In this document: positions 44,817 to 56,518 of the stretch, piece by piece | How positions within the stretch are numbered: the first letter of the stretch is position 1 | Layout: every line of letters begins with the position of its first letter | From: Cadophora sp. MPI-SDFR-AT-0126 | Taxonomy: Eukaryota; Ascomycota; Leotiomycetes; Helotiales; Ploettnerulaceae | Assembly: GCA_020747065.1 (NCBI GenBank) | Contig: JAGMVK010000021.1 | Coordinates: 124,001-188,000 of the forward strand | Reading direction: 5' to 3' | Length of the DNA stretch: 64,000 nt | Notes under the pieces: model-generated | Database searches by the model: none | What the model was told of the DNA's origin: nothing | What the model saw: only the letters and a program-made list of their open reading frames with translations | Made by a program: the position numbers and the translations under genes

Positions 44817-46184
44817 CTACCGTTTCCCACCAGCCAGGAAAGTCAACAGTGGAGATGGCGATGGCTTTCTCTCGTGCTTCTTCTTGCGTACGAACTCGAA
44901 TTCGGTCTCGTGGTGGTGGTGTTTCTTTCCCTCGATGGACAATAGCACAGGCTGTCTACGCTCTCTGATCTCCCTAGTATGAGACCACAGGAAATCCTGT
45001 TCGTATTCGGGGACCCAGCGCTTGATTAGGACATAATCGGGATCCTGGATTTTAACGTTAGTGTGCGGTCTCGTCAGCAAAGCATTGCTTCTTCTTACCT
45101 GGTCAAACTCGTAGTCGATTCTGTACCGGTTGAGCGTCTCGATAGAGAGATGGCGACGCGACATTCGAGTGTATGTTGGTCTGTTCGGATCGACGCCCTT
45201 ATCCTTCTTGAGAACCACCGCAATCTGTCTCTCGTCCATACCAGACTTGCGCAGATCCTCCTGGAGTCGTTTCTGGTACTCCTCCTCCCTCTCCGCCTTC
45301 TCCTTCTTGGCCTTAGCAGCCTTCTCGGCCTCCTCAATCTTGTACTTCTCAATCGCAGCCTCCGCTTCCTTCTTCAACCTCTTCTTCTCCTCCTCCGCCT
45401 TCCTTTCATCTCTCAGACGCTGCAGTTCCAACTCTTTCTTCACACGCTTCTCCTCAGCCTCCCTTTCCTTCTGCGCTTTGAATTCTTGGAGTTCCTTCCG
45501 GGTCTTCTCCAGCTCGATATCTTCCTTCGTAGCAGCGACCTGCTTCCTGAGGCGCTCGTCCTCCTTCTGGCGCTCCTTATCGATCTTGTACAATTCTAGC
45601 TCCCGACGAGTTTTCTCCATCTCATACTCGTCGCGTGTATGTACCGCTCTATACGCTTCTAGTTCCCGGCGCACTTTGTCTTTCTCCTGTTGGTCCTTAG
45701 CGAGGCGGTAGGCCTCGAGCTCGCGCCGAGCTCGCTCCATCTCATACTCGTCTCGGGTGTGAACTGCTCGGTAAGACTCGAGCTCTCTGCGTGTTCTATC
45801 AAGCTCATATTGGTCTCGGGGATCCTGGACGAAAGAGCTCGGTCTGGATCGAGAGCGAGAGCGAGAGCGCTGTGGTGGAGCGAGGCCGAGGTAATCATCG
45901 TCCTCGTAATCATTGTAAATGCGATTGTTGATCACAATGGGAGCCTGGGGAGCTGGCGATGGAGGACTGACGGGTCGGCGATACCCAGTCGATCGTGATC
46001 TATGGACACCTCCTCCGACGCTGACCGCTGGCACGAGGTAGGAGCTGCCGTGACTCTCGTAGAATGGGCGTGGTGCTGGTCGGTAGCGATGCTCCGGGAA
46101 AATATTTGGTTGGGGAGATGCTCTTCCGCGACGGACTCGGATGTCGAGTTCGTCCTCTTCGTCGTAATGGCCGTGATAACTCAT
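44817..46184 (-). CDS. DUF8035-type coiled-coil protein
   Basis: Exons 45099-46184 and 44817-45044, joined by a 54-nt intron that rebuilds YEFDQDPDYVLIKRWVPEYE, give 437 aa. The N-terminal 120 residues are disordered, with RS repeats. Residues about 120-330 are a long charged coiled coil rich in Glu, Lys and Arg, and include two near-identical units (VHTRDEYEME followed by RRELExY) at about 141-160 and 181-200. A conserved fungal domain follows (TYTRMSRRHLSIETLNRYRI through DFLWSHTREIRE), matching the DUF8035 family as I know it. The end carries a four-His run and a basic patch. No function is known. Long antisense open frames over the coiled coil are shadows. Confidence 0.82.
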   Translation of the reverse strand: MSYHGHYDEEDELDIRVRRGRASPQPNIFPEHRYRPAPRPFYESHGSSYLVPAVSVGGGVHRSRSTGYRRPVSPPSPAPQAPIVINNRIYNDYEDDDYLGLAPPQRSRSRSRSRPSSFVQDPRDQYELDRTRRELESYRAVHTRDEYEMERARRELEAYRLAKDQQEKDKVRRELEAYRAVHTRDEYEMEKTRRELELYKIDKERQKEDERLRKQVAATKEDIELEKTRKELQEFKAQKEREAEEKRVKKELELQRLRDERKAEEEKKRLKKEAEAAIEKYKIEEAEKAAKAKKEKAEREEEYQKRLQEDLRKSGMDERQIAVVLKKDKGVDPNRPTYTRMSRRHLSIETLNRYRIDYEFDQVRRSNALLTRPHTNVKIQDPDYVLIKRWVPEYEQDFLWSHTREIRERRQPVLLSIEGKKHHHHETEFEFVRKKKHERKPSPSPLLTFLAGGKR

Positions 46185-48995
46185 CTTGGCGAGGCTGTCG
46201 TTCGAGCTTCAAAGCCTGGTTTTTAATTTATGTTTATATTTTTGGAGGCGCAAGGCTGCGATTTCTATCTTGAAATCGTATTATGCTCGGGCGTCGCGGA
46301 GCAAGGCTGGCTATCCTGTTTTTCGGGCTGTCAAATACGGTAGACCCCGCACTGTGGGTGCTGCCCTGGGCTTGGACGGGCGATCTCGATAGGCGAAGGG
46401 CGAGCGAACTGGTGGTGTCTCGAACTTTATCTTATCCTGCGCAACGAACGGTCCTCGAAGTGAAGATATTGTTTTCTTGATGTTGAAGTTGAAGTTTCCA
46501 CGCAAGCACGGAAATGTGAGATGTGTAAGTCGGAAACAGAGATGAGTGAGCGAGTGAGTCGAAAAGGAAAAGAAGGGAAGGAGAAAGTCGGTGTCAGCAG
46601 GAGTGGGCATGGGCTGATTTAAGGTGAGACTACTGGGCATGGGAGAGGGAGCACTACATACATGGTGGGAGGCATGGAGGGGTACGGTACGGTATCGGTA
46701 CGCTCAATATAACTATTGCTAACACAAGACTGTAACCTTCACTCCCCTACCCTCCCTCCCTACCAGACCAGACGCAGGAGCTGATCTGGCCTGGGCTGAG
46801 TTGCAGGTGGTCTGGCGCCTCCGATCCATGCAGTGGACACCTTATTGTTCCACCTTTTAGGTCTTTGGGTGCAGTTGGCGGTGCGTTGCGAGTGAGCACT
46901 TGACCAGCCACCAACAGCCAGCTTTTGCTCACAGGGTATGATATGGTAGGGCAGGGGACCAACAAGACAAGACCTTCGGGCCTGGACAAGACGGACGGGA
47001 CCTTCCTTAGATGAGACATGCTCATGCTGCTGTATGGAGATAAGTCTTTAGCAGCGACGCGGCAATGTCAGCCAACAAGCACAATGTGGAAAGTTCACGA
47101 CATTGATAGGATGAGATGGGATAGATGGGACACTATCACCACCACCACCAACACCACCGAAACTTCTGATGGCCCGCTGCCGTTCCCGGGCTCTGGATAT
47201 GGATTTGATTTGGGTTTCGGTTTGGGCCTGGATGTGGCACAGCACACCAAAAGCGCATATCTATTCCAGGTCCTCTCCATCTTCCTCACCTCTCATAGGA
47301 CAGCCCTAAGGACATATATCCACCTTTTGCAGTTCCCTACCTTACTTGGGTTGCCAGCCTCCAACTTGGCTCGCAGTAGTGCCGTTTTTGCCTTCTTCCT
47401 TAAGTTACAGTGATTTTACAGCGGGGTCAAAGGAAATCATGGCGGGGGTGTCAGGTAGAGACTACTGCAGCGCATGCAGCTGCTAGAGTGCTAGAGCCAG
47501 TGGTCTTTCGACGCTCGTAAAGCGCACCTCACGAATCGTCTCCTTCCGAGAACGCACAAATATCGCAGTTGTTAAAATGCCCTGGTTATTCTGGAGAAAA
47601 AGTTTACTTGCTAATGCGGTCACAGGAAAAGGAGTAACCAACTCGTGCATCTGCATCCATTTAAAGCCTTCGGCTGCCCCGCTACCAAGCACAGACAGGA
47701 CAATCAAGAACGTTTTCGTGCGATGATGGCGCGGGGCATCCGAAACCTTCGATCTCGTCTTTTCCACTCACTCACAGACTCTCGCAGTAAACATTCTTTG
47801 AACGGAGGGGTATTTGAAATCCAAGACGCCTATCAAAAGCCTCCTCCTCCAATCCCGCGATACGCTCTGACGGGGATCGGGCCGCATGAAAGGGCCTCTT
47901 CTCAAACACAAAGGCCGGACGGCGGATGAACTTCGAGAGGTTGGGCATGGCACAGTCAGGATTAGCACCTCGCGTCCCTATCGAATGACCCCTCCATCCC
48001 TTCTGGGCTATGTGGGTCGATGTCGTCGGGGTTGGGAGAAATGGCCCCCAAACTTTCGGAGCTGAATTGCGAAGCTTTCAATTTAAAATTATGCTGGCTG
48101 CCTGGTGAGGGAATTGAAAGGACATTGAGAAGAGCTGTTTAGGCTCGTTCTCGGCTTATTTTTCGGTTGTGTATTGGTAGACTTGTGGTTTTTCTTTTGC
48201 TGGGACCTTGGTGATGAGCTAGATGATGACTGAGCTGACGCTGAAGACGTTAGGCGAGGCGAGAAAGAAACGCGCGCCTGCAGTAATGCACTGTAACGGG
48301 GTCTGGGCTGCAGGCAGGGTGTGTTTGTATGACTTGCCTGCTTCACCGAGTAGGTTAATGGTCATGGTAGTCTCGGGTTGATGATGATGAATAAGATGCT
48401 TGTATCACGGAAAATGAAAATTCTCCTGCAGTTTGCCCCTGTGAGTAATTAATTTCTGGGACTTTCCATCTTTCGTTCGTTGTCGAGTTGGCGTATGATT
48501 TGATTTGCTTTCCGGACCGACAACCAGTCAACGTCTCCATATTGGAAAGCTGAACAATCCTTCCACATTCAGCCCCCAAAACCTTCGACTGCGAATCTGA
48601 ACAATGGGGCAGGACGAAACACTTTGGATGATGGGAGGGGGAAAGGTTCTATTTTTGGTGCTGTATGCTTGCTGATGTTTCTCGTGCTGCTTTTGAGGTT
48701 TGAGAATGAAGGTATTCCCTCAGTTTCTTCTGCCGCCGTTGGTTTGGGCTGTGCTGTCCGCGAAACCCATCGCTGCACTCCCCACTTTGCGGATGTGCCA
48801 GTACCACGATCTGGGTAACTCGCTGGCCCTAACCCAGTCAGGGACCTAATCGACAGAAATAGGTAATTCTCCTTGAAGGACATGGATATGATAAGTGAGG
48901 CGATGCGATGCACGACGGCTCCTCCCTTCCCAGATCTTGCCATGTCTCCCTTTCCCCGCCTCTCCCTCTACGCCTTACTCTCCATCCCCTTCCAC
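46185..48995. other. Gene-poor region (2.8 kb)
   Basis: No supported coding sequence was found. It contains a CACCAC-rich short repeat at about 47136-47158, pyrimidine-rich stretches and short open frames without protein character. It includes the upstream region of the DUF8035 gene and the 3' side of prefoldin 1. Confidence 0.45.
47136..47158. repeat. ACC-type trinucleotide repeat
   Basis: An imperfect CAC/ACC run of about seven units in non-coding sequence. Confidence 0.6.
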
Positions 48996-49681
48996 TCATG
49001 CACGCCCTCCGCTCTTGAAGATCTGATCCATGTGCTCCCGGCTATTCTTGAACGTCGTCTCGAGATACTGGAGGCGCTTGCCTAGATTCTCGACTTCCGA
49101 CGAGAGCGTGCGTGTCTCGGTCGTCAGGCGGGAATTTACCTCGCTCGTAGGGCTGAAGACGAACCTACGTGGCAAATCAGCTTTCCATTCTGAGGTGTGT
49201 GTGTATGCAGACGTTGCTTTTTATTCTGGCTTGAAATTTGAGAAGGTCTCGTGATCGTGACTCTTGAGTTTGGCTTTGGTGGTGTGCCTGTCCCAGTAGA
49301 GAGGGACCAACGCCGATGCAATTAGGACCGGCATAGATAGATAGTAGTAGATGTCAAGAAAAGTATGAGCTCACATCTTGCCGACTCCTTCATACATGTT
49401 AGTATCAGATGGCAGCTCAGAGACCTCTTTGGCTGTCAACTCAAGCTTGCGGATCTCGCGTTGCTTGATCGCGATTTGAGATCTGATGATGCCGATTTGT
49501 TGTTGAGATTGGATGGCCTGGTTTTCAATCTCTTGGACCAGCTGGATGCTGTGTTAGCAAGAGCTCTTGCAAACGAGACATATGATAGAATGACATGTTG
49601 AGATAAGCTTCAAGAGGATGGGTCTGGCTTGTAGACTGCTTCCTAACATACCTTTTGGAGAGCTTCATTTGAAATAGACAT
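48996..49681 (-). CDS. PFD1: Prefoldin subunit 1
   Basis: Beta-type subunit of the hexameric prefoldin co-chaperone that hands unfolded actin and tubulin to the CCT chaperonin. Exons 49652-49681 (30 nt), 49375-49541 and 48996-49164 give 121 aa, the usual size. Two long helices are visible: residues 5-50 (ALQKLVQEIENQAIQSQQQI through KQREIRKLELTAKEVSELP) and about 80-121 (SRLTTETRTLSSEVENLGKR through LETTFKNSREHMDQIFKS). Between them lies the conserved beta-hairpin region MYEGVGKMFVFSP. Each splice phase restores this order. The subunit 5 gene of the same complex lies about 14 kb away. Confidence 0.93.
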
Positions 49682-51035
49682 CTTTGGGAGACTTGATCCT
49701 CTGAGATCAGAATAGAAAGTAGCTTGCTCTGATCGATATGCGGTTTTCTCAACCTCAATTTTCCGGGCTCGCCTGATGAGATCTCGTGAGGGTGTCTTGA
49801 AATTGGTTCCCGGTCATGTGAAGGCCAGCACGTGGATGTTGAAAGTTGATGATCAGCCTGTGATGCGATGAGAAGCCCGTGGATGGTTGTTGGTTTTCTG
49901 CAACTGCTGAAAGGAGACTGGCGAATCGGTGTTAGGAGATGACCCACCCCCAATATGATTGGTCATCATGGTCCGGGGATCACTCCGGGACTGGACTTGA
50001 GATGCCATGGAGGACGGTGAAGTGTTTTGCTTGTGAGAGCAGCAGAAACGGACTTGAGTCATTCAACTCATTTGATTCAACTTGACCAGCAGTTTATGAA
50101 ATTTATACTGCAATCTCCGGATAGCATTCTCACCGTTCCCATGTTGGATATGCACCATCGTTCAGTCAGCAAATGGATGCTCGGCATCGCCAAGTCTCTG
50201 AGATCCTTGTCGCGGATTTGAGGCACATCTTGATAACAGACTCTAGCGCCCGAGAATTCCGTATGCCTACCGAGGATGGCATCCTTGAGGACGGGAAAGA
50301 AAACGACTCAAGTCAATCAGCCGCCACTCGAGTTGATTTCTTTTGAAGTCAATTCAAGCACCTGTGGGGCAGAAGATATATCGAAAACTACCACGAGCCG
50401 AAGCGCAATTGGCGATTGTACTTGGCCCTAGACAGCGAATGTATTTAGAAGCAGCTGGCACTCACAAACTCGCCGGTATTGGAGGGGTTGTCTGGAGGGG
50501 CTCCGTCCTGTGTCGTGGTTGAAGGTCCACTACGTCCACGGATGCATGACGTTGCAGGACAATAATGGGCTTGCTCTGGTGCAGGGGTTCTTCGCGGTCT
50601 TTCCATGTCAGGCCAGCCAGTCACTCAGTCCGTGGTGTGGTCAAGGTCCAGGTCCAAGTCCAGCGAACTCGAGGCACGCAGAAGCAAGGTTGCTAAGGTC
50701 GCATTCCGATTCAGGATAAGCTAAGTAAGAAGCTCTTTCCATGTCTTCCTTCCCTTTCTTTCCCCTCTCGTATTTCCTCTTCTTCCTTGTCTTGCACTTA
50801 AAACATGTCGCCGCGCCTTCCTGAACACCTCATCTTCAAACGTTAGGCTCAAGATCATCTGTGTGTAGCTTTCTACACCCAGCTCTTCCAAGATTCCAAG
50901 GCCGAAGTTTGAAGGGAGACCCCAAGTATTTTTCTAGCACACTCTAGCTCCTGGATGAAGGACAGCAATAGTTTTTCAAGCAGGTTTTAACTTCTTGGGA
51001 TTTGCCCCCATCTTACCTTGATACCAAGTTTCGCC
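49682..51035. promoter_or_regulatory. Divergent upstream region PFD1/ceramidase
   Basis: 1354 bp between divergent start codons. A CT-rich tract at about 50745-50790 precedes the ceramidase gene by about 250 bp and looks like its promoter. No coding exon, RNA gene or repeat was recognised. Confidence 0.4.
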
Positions 51036-52366
51036 ATGGGCTTCTTTTTACCGTCGATCAAGTATCCGCAAGCCCGACCCGAAGAGGGTTACTGGAATCC
51101 CGTCACTTCAACGATTAACTGGTGTGAAGGTCAGAAGTCCTGTTCCAAGCCGATTGCTAGTTCTAACATTATCTGGCTAGAGGATTATTATGCTACCATT
51201 TACTCAGCTGAGATTGTCAACACCCTCACCAACTTGCTGTTCATTGCTCTGGGAGTTAAAGGCATTCGGAACTGTTTGAAGTATGGACATGACAGAATTT
51301 TTGTGGTGTCATTTTGCGGATGTAAGAATTGCGGATCTACAAATGTGCGCCACTTGCTGATATTTTTAGATCTCTTGGTTGGAAGTGGCTCTTTTGCCTT
51401 TCATAGCACACTAAAGTGTAAGCCACTCGGTGATTTGGAAAGCCGGTTGCTAATTTTGCATCCAGATCCTATGCAATTGCTGGACGAGCTCTCAATGATT
51501 TACACGGCCACCATTATGTGTTATGCGACTTTCTCGTTTTCTCAATCTCGACTTGTCCGCCAGCTCCTGGGTGCTGGGTTGCTTTCCCTGGCGGTATTCA
51601 TTACGGTATGGAACCTTTTTCGAGGGGCTCGGACATGTGCTAACATTCTACTACCAGCTCTACTATCATTACCTCCAAGACCCCGACTTCCACCAAAACG
51701 CCTTTGCGCTCCTCCTGATCGTTATAATGGCTCGAAGTACATATGTGATGGAAGTCAATATCCGACCTTCTTTGAAGGAGAACTACGGCACAAAGTCCCG
51801 AACAGGAGTTGGTTCCAGCTCTTTGACACCGGCAGAACGTTTAGAGAACGACAACAGAGATAGGGCCATACTCAAAAATATGTGGATAATGGTCGTGCTT
51901 GGATTGGCTATATTCTTGGGTGGGTTCGGAATTTGGACGTTGGACAACCAGTACTGCTCGAAGATCCGCGGTTGGAGACAACAGGTTGGATTGCCATGGG
52001 GCATACTGCTCGAGGGACATGGTTGGTGGTGAGTTTGGCAACCGAGATACATTCTTCAAGTTTGGGTATACTGACTGGACTAGGCACCTAATGACTGGAG
52101 TTGGTGCATATTATTACATCGTCTGGGCTGTCTGGCTGCGACATTGCCTCAATGAGCGACAAGACGCATTTGTTTTAAATTGGCCCTCGGTCTTTGCTCT
52201 TCCCGAGGTAATCTCTTCGGAAGACTTCGAGAAAAAGCAGCGCCAAAGGTGGACGAATGATTACTCCAATGGACATATTCAAGCCAACGGAAAGAACCAT
52301 ACCAATGGAAATGGAAATGGAAATGGCTACGGCCATGTGATAAGAGAAGACCGAAAGTCTGTTTAA
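51036..52366 (+). CDS. Alkaline ceramidase (Ypc1/Ydc1 family)
   Basis: ER/Golgi membrane amidase that splits ceramide into sphingoid base and fatty acid. Exons 51036-51129, 51181-51321, 51370-51417, 51466-51605, 51658-52028 and 52084-52366 give 358 aa. Family motifs are EEGYWNPVTSTINWCEEDYY, AEIVNTLTNLLFIALGVKG, the metal-binding SGSFAFHSTLKY, DELSMIYTATIMCYATF and WHLMTGVGAYYYIVW. About seven membrane spans can be placed. The Ser, Asp and His residues expected for the zinc site of alkaline ceramidases lie in FHSTLK, the LDELS segment and WHLMTG. The Asn/Gly-rich tail comes from a short GGAAAT repeat. The first intron is 51 nt with no stop, so its retention would insert 17 residues. Confidence 0.94.
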
Positions 52367-53113
52367 AAAGAACGGGATGGTTGTTCAACAGACGTTTTGG
52401 ATGAAGATAGACCGAAGATTTGTGCATAGAATTATACCCGTACTCTGTTGGTCCCCTCAATGGTTTAGGGAGCAAAATAAAAAGCATTTCATACCAACAA
52501 GCAAACGTAGCTATCGTGGTAATGTGGGGACCATGTTCAACACGCAATTGGAAACAATGTTAGATCATTCATATCAGATTGACCAAACATAAATCTTCAC
52601 AAAATGAGTATTAAACCAACAAGGCCGACTTTCCGCCTTGCTCAACGCAACGCCTCGTCATAGCCTCGTGGGAGTGTACTGGGGCTGGGTTGACGAACCC
52701 TTGATCTGCAGCCGGCCCAGATTAGCGCATTCGTGGCATCTCCAAATATGCATGCTACTACGCTGCAGCACTGCTTCGACACGCAATAGGAAACATACCA
52801 GCCAACCTCGTATCCCCAACACCAATTCTTTTGCTGCGCCGCTCCTTCCAAGCTCCATGCTGTCCTCATGTCACCAGAAACCTAAAATGATAACTCTCGA
52901 GTGAATTCGACTGTGCGAAAGTGGAATTCGACAAGCTTCGAAAGACGCCCAAATGTTCGCGCGATAACTAGACCTGCAGCCGAACGGACGGATTGACAAC
53001 GACAGGAATTAACTATTCTTCCACGCGACTGGACGCGATTGATCCCTTGACGAATATCGAAGGACTGGGAGAGGAGCGGGGTATCTAGGCAGAGATACAA
53101 TTACATTACTCAA
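52367..53113. other. Intergenic region ceramidase to TMF-like gene
   Basis: 747 bp between tandem plus-strand genes. Nothing coding was recognised. Confidence 0.4.
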
Positions 53114-55874
53114 ATGGCAGCTCCCGCGAAACAGACATCCAGATGGGGGAATTTCCTCCAACAAGCCGTTGCAGGTGTGGAATCGAGGCTGGACAATATC
53201 CTGGCGGAGGGTGTTGAAGACCAAGCTGCTGCAGTTTCCCAGAAGAAATCTGGGACACCTACGCTGCCTGCGTCTCCTTCAAAGTCGGATTCAAGTACGT
53301 CCCATTCTACTCTTTGGTTTGCATGGTTGCAAGGGAGCTCTGCTAATGTGTCGGTGCTATAGGTGTTTCCAGGACCGCATCTACCAATAGAGCGAATGAT
53401 CGATTACAAGAACGTCTCGCTCGAGCTATAGCTGCGAAGAACTCGGCGCAGAAGCCTGATAGACCGGATTCACTCGCCCTTTCTTCTGGAGTTCCTTCTC
53501 GGACTGGCAGCCCTGCTACTGTGAGCAGTAGTCCAAGACAAAGTATCGATGCGCCGGCGCCGAAGGAAGAGGAGGTGAAGGTAGAACAACCGAAGGTAGA
53601 CGAGAATGATGGCAGACAGGAGACGGCTTCACAGCCGGTACAGGCTGAGGCGCCGTCCATTGCTGTGCAGCCTGGAAGTCCGTCCATTGAACCTATAGCG
53701 GAAACTCAGCAAGAACCGAATGGACTTATTCTCAAGTCTGAAGCCGAAGCATCGCCTCGACCTTCCGTGGATTCGATAAGATCAAGCATACCTCGAGAGT
53801 CGATCGACTCCGTGAGACAGCCTGGTCTACGTCCTTCCATGGAGATACCATCCGGTGAACGATCGGAGTTAGTATCCTTACCGGCTAAGACACCGGCAGA
53901 GTATGAAGCTCTCATCAAGCAATTACGGTCAGACTACGAAACATCAGAGTTACAGAGACAAGAAGAAGTACATGGGTACATAGAGAGAATCGATGCTCTC
54001 CAGTCAAAACTTCAGTATTTGGCGAAGGAGGGTGCTGAGGCAGCACGAAAAGCCAGTGGATCTGCCCCGAGTGGCAGTCTGGAGAAGAAGCTCGCAGAAA
54101 AGGAAGAGCAAGTTGCCCTGCTGATGGAAGAAGGCCAAAAGCTCTCCAAGAAGGAACTCAACCAACTCACTACGATCAAGAAATTACGAGCGAAGATTCA
54201 GGAAGACAGCAAGCTGATTGAAGAAGCTAAGAGGAAACAGGAGATAGCTGAGAGGGATGTCACGATTGTCACGGAACGGTGGAAGAGAGCCGAGACTTTT
54301 GAGAAGCGGTTGAACGAGAAGCAGAAAGAAGTACAACAGTTGCAGAAGGATGTTGAGACACTTAAGGCTGCAAACGAGCTCAAAGATTCGGCTATCATGG
54401 AGCTGGAAGCCGAATTGGACGAAGCTATTGCCCAAGGAAAGCAGGCTGAGATCAAAGTGGCCAATGAGGCCCTCGAGGCAGAGAAGAAACGGGCTGCAGA
54501 GCTCGAAGATGACATTGCGAACCTGAAGATCGAGAAGAATTTGGTGGCCGATAGAGCACAAGCTCAGATCAAAGAGTTAAGAGAGAAAATGGACAAGGAT
54601 TTAGAAAAGGCTCGCATGACAGAGTTGGAGATGAAGTCTGAGCAACAAATGTTGGAGAGCAAATTGGAGGTCATGAGAGCGAGGGCTGAGGAGGTCTCGT
54701 CGGGAGCTACGGGTGATGCTCAAGCAAAACTTCTGCGACAGATTGAGACTTTGCAAACGCAGTATGCAGTCGCGAGTGAGAATTGGCAGGGCATTGAAGC
54801 TTCGCTTATTGCACGGGCTACAAATCTGGAGAAAGAGAGGGATGAGGCTACGAGGAGGGAAGCTGATATTAGGAGGAAAGCTCGAGAAGTGGTATGTTTC
54901 CCTAACAGGATTTCTACCTTACTAACATTTCACAGACACTGAAAGCGAAGCGTAATGAGGACGAACTTGAAGAGTCAAGATCGAAGATGCCTAGCTTTCA
55001 GCAAGAGCTAGCAGAGCATAAAGCAAAGCTAGATACTTTGCAACAGAGAGCGGAAGTTGCTGAAGCAGCTTTGATTGAAGCCAAGGCTTCTTTCGAGCAA
55101 GAGAAGCAAGCCTGGAAATCAGAAATGCAGAATCGTATCGAGGAAGAGAGACAGAAGCTACAAGAAGAGACACAGTACAACAGAGCAGAATCGCCTGTAG
55201 CATCAACAAGGCGAGGCCTAACGTCCGAATACCTCGGACTTCAGAACCTCCAAATTAGACGAGCTTCGGCTCGCTCAATAAACAACGACATCCCTCCCGT
55301 GTCAGGCTTCCTTGGCCGCCGCCCATCCATACAACCTCTCGGAAAATCCTCAGGTAACGGCACCCCAACCCGACAGGACTCCATGCAATCCCTCAAAGAA
55401 ACCCAAAACGGAGAGAGGGAAATTCACGCCTCCTCTCCATCCGTACACACCGATGCCGACGACTTCTTCGAACATGTCGCCTCACCCTCATCCCCACACC
55501 AAACTATCAACGACCTCGTCTCCGTCTCCACCGCTGGTGCCGGACCCTCCGTCCAACTAGTAGAACGCATGTCCTCCGCCGTCCGCCGCCTCGAGAGCGA
55601 GAAAGTCGCCACGAAAGAAGACCTGGCGCGTCTTTCCGCCCAACGTGACGAAGCGCGCGCGGAGATCGTAGCGCTTATGCGAGAGGTGTCGCAGAAGCGC
55701 GCTGTGGAGGAGAGGAAGAAGGAGTTGGAGGAGGAGGTTGCAGTGCTGAATGAGAGGTATCAGACGACGCTGGAGATGCTGGGGGAAAAGAGTGAGATGG
55801 TGGATGAGTTGAAGAGTGATATTGAGGACATCAAGGCGATGTATCGTGAGCTAGTGGAGAGGACTGTGAAATAG
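53114..55874 (+). CDS. SGM1: TMF1/Sgm1-like golgin coiled-coil protein
   Basis: Golgi-associated coiled-coil tether related to mammalian TMF1 and yeast Sgm1, which bind Rab6/Ypt6-type GTPases. Exons 53114-53294, 53363-54891 and 54936-55874 give 882 aa. An N-terminal SRWGNFLQQAVAGVESRLDN block is typical of the family and is followed by a disordered region rich in Ser, Pro and Glu (to about 250). Long coiled coil covers about 260-690, with a Ser-rich break at about 690-770. The C-terminal TMF domain, including YQTTLEMLGEKSEMVDELKS and DIKAMYRELVER, lies at about 780-880. The 'TATA-binding' name of this domain is historical. No membrane segment is seen, so Golgi recruitment would be through the C-terminus. 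Confidence 0.9.
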
Positions 55875-56518
55875 AGGGCTGGGTGGGTAAAACATTCTTT
55901 TCTTTTGGAACTGGAGTGTGCTCCGTTGGTGGGCTTCATGGGCACCACAAAGACACCTCATAGGCAGCATGTTGGGGTTTGCGACATTTTTATAGAAGCT
56001 GGTCTAGAAAAGCTTACTTATGCCTGACACGATACGAAGCGATGTATTGGCGTTGGCTTTTGGATTCTTGCATTCATTTTTTAGCAACCTACAGCACTTT
56101 GCTGCTTTTGCTTTCTGTTTTCACTTGACGCTGTTGACTTCTGAGGTTTGCTTTACATTGTAACATCATTCATTGCATGTCATGTAAGATTAAGCTAGGT
56201 GCTTTTCAAGACTGGGAAAAGGTAGATTTCGGTGAAGGTTCTGGGAAATCGGATGTTACAGCGTTTTATACAAGGGGTTTCTCGCTATTCTATCTTCTTA
56301 GATCTCAATCTCATGCCACTGTGTTCCCTTTTTGGAATGAATTGACAATTTCGATATCAATCCAGCTTTCAGCTATCCTACGATCCTCATGAAAGTGAAG
56401 AGACTGGACCCAACGCAGTGCGTATGCGAAGTATCTTCAGGGAAACAAGGAGACATCGGAGAAAGCCACAATAATAGTCTATTTACGGAAAGTATTAGGG
56501 AAATAAAGTAGTTGGGGT
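55875..56518. other. Convergent 3' region TMF-like/NAS6
   Basis: 644 bp between convergent genes, AT-rich, with 3' untranslated sequence. No exon, RNA gene or repeat is supported. Confidence 0.4.

Noticed and set aside
45063..45711. Long plus-strand open frames rich in Leu and Ser over the DUF8035 gene
   Set aside because: They are antisense shadows of a Glu/Lys/Arg-rich coiled coil, whose complement gives Leu/Ser/Phe-rich frames. No family features.
46185..48995. Small frames in the 2.8-kb gap as possible genes
   Set aside because: None has a hydrophobic signal, domain motif or consistent exon chain. Reported as gene-poor.
54184..54561. Minus-strand frames with hydrophobic runs over the TMF-like gene
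   Set aside because: Antisense of coiled-coil codons. The sense strand has a complete, phase-consistent gene.
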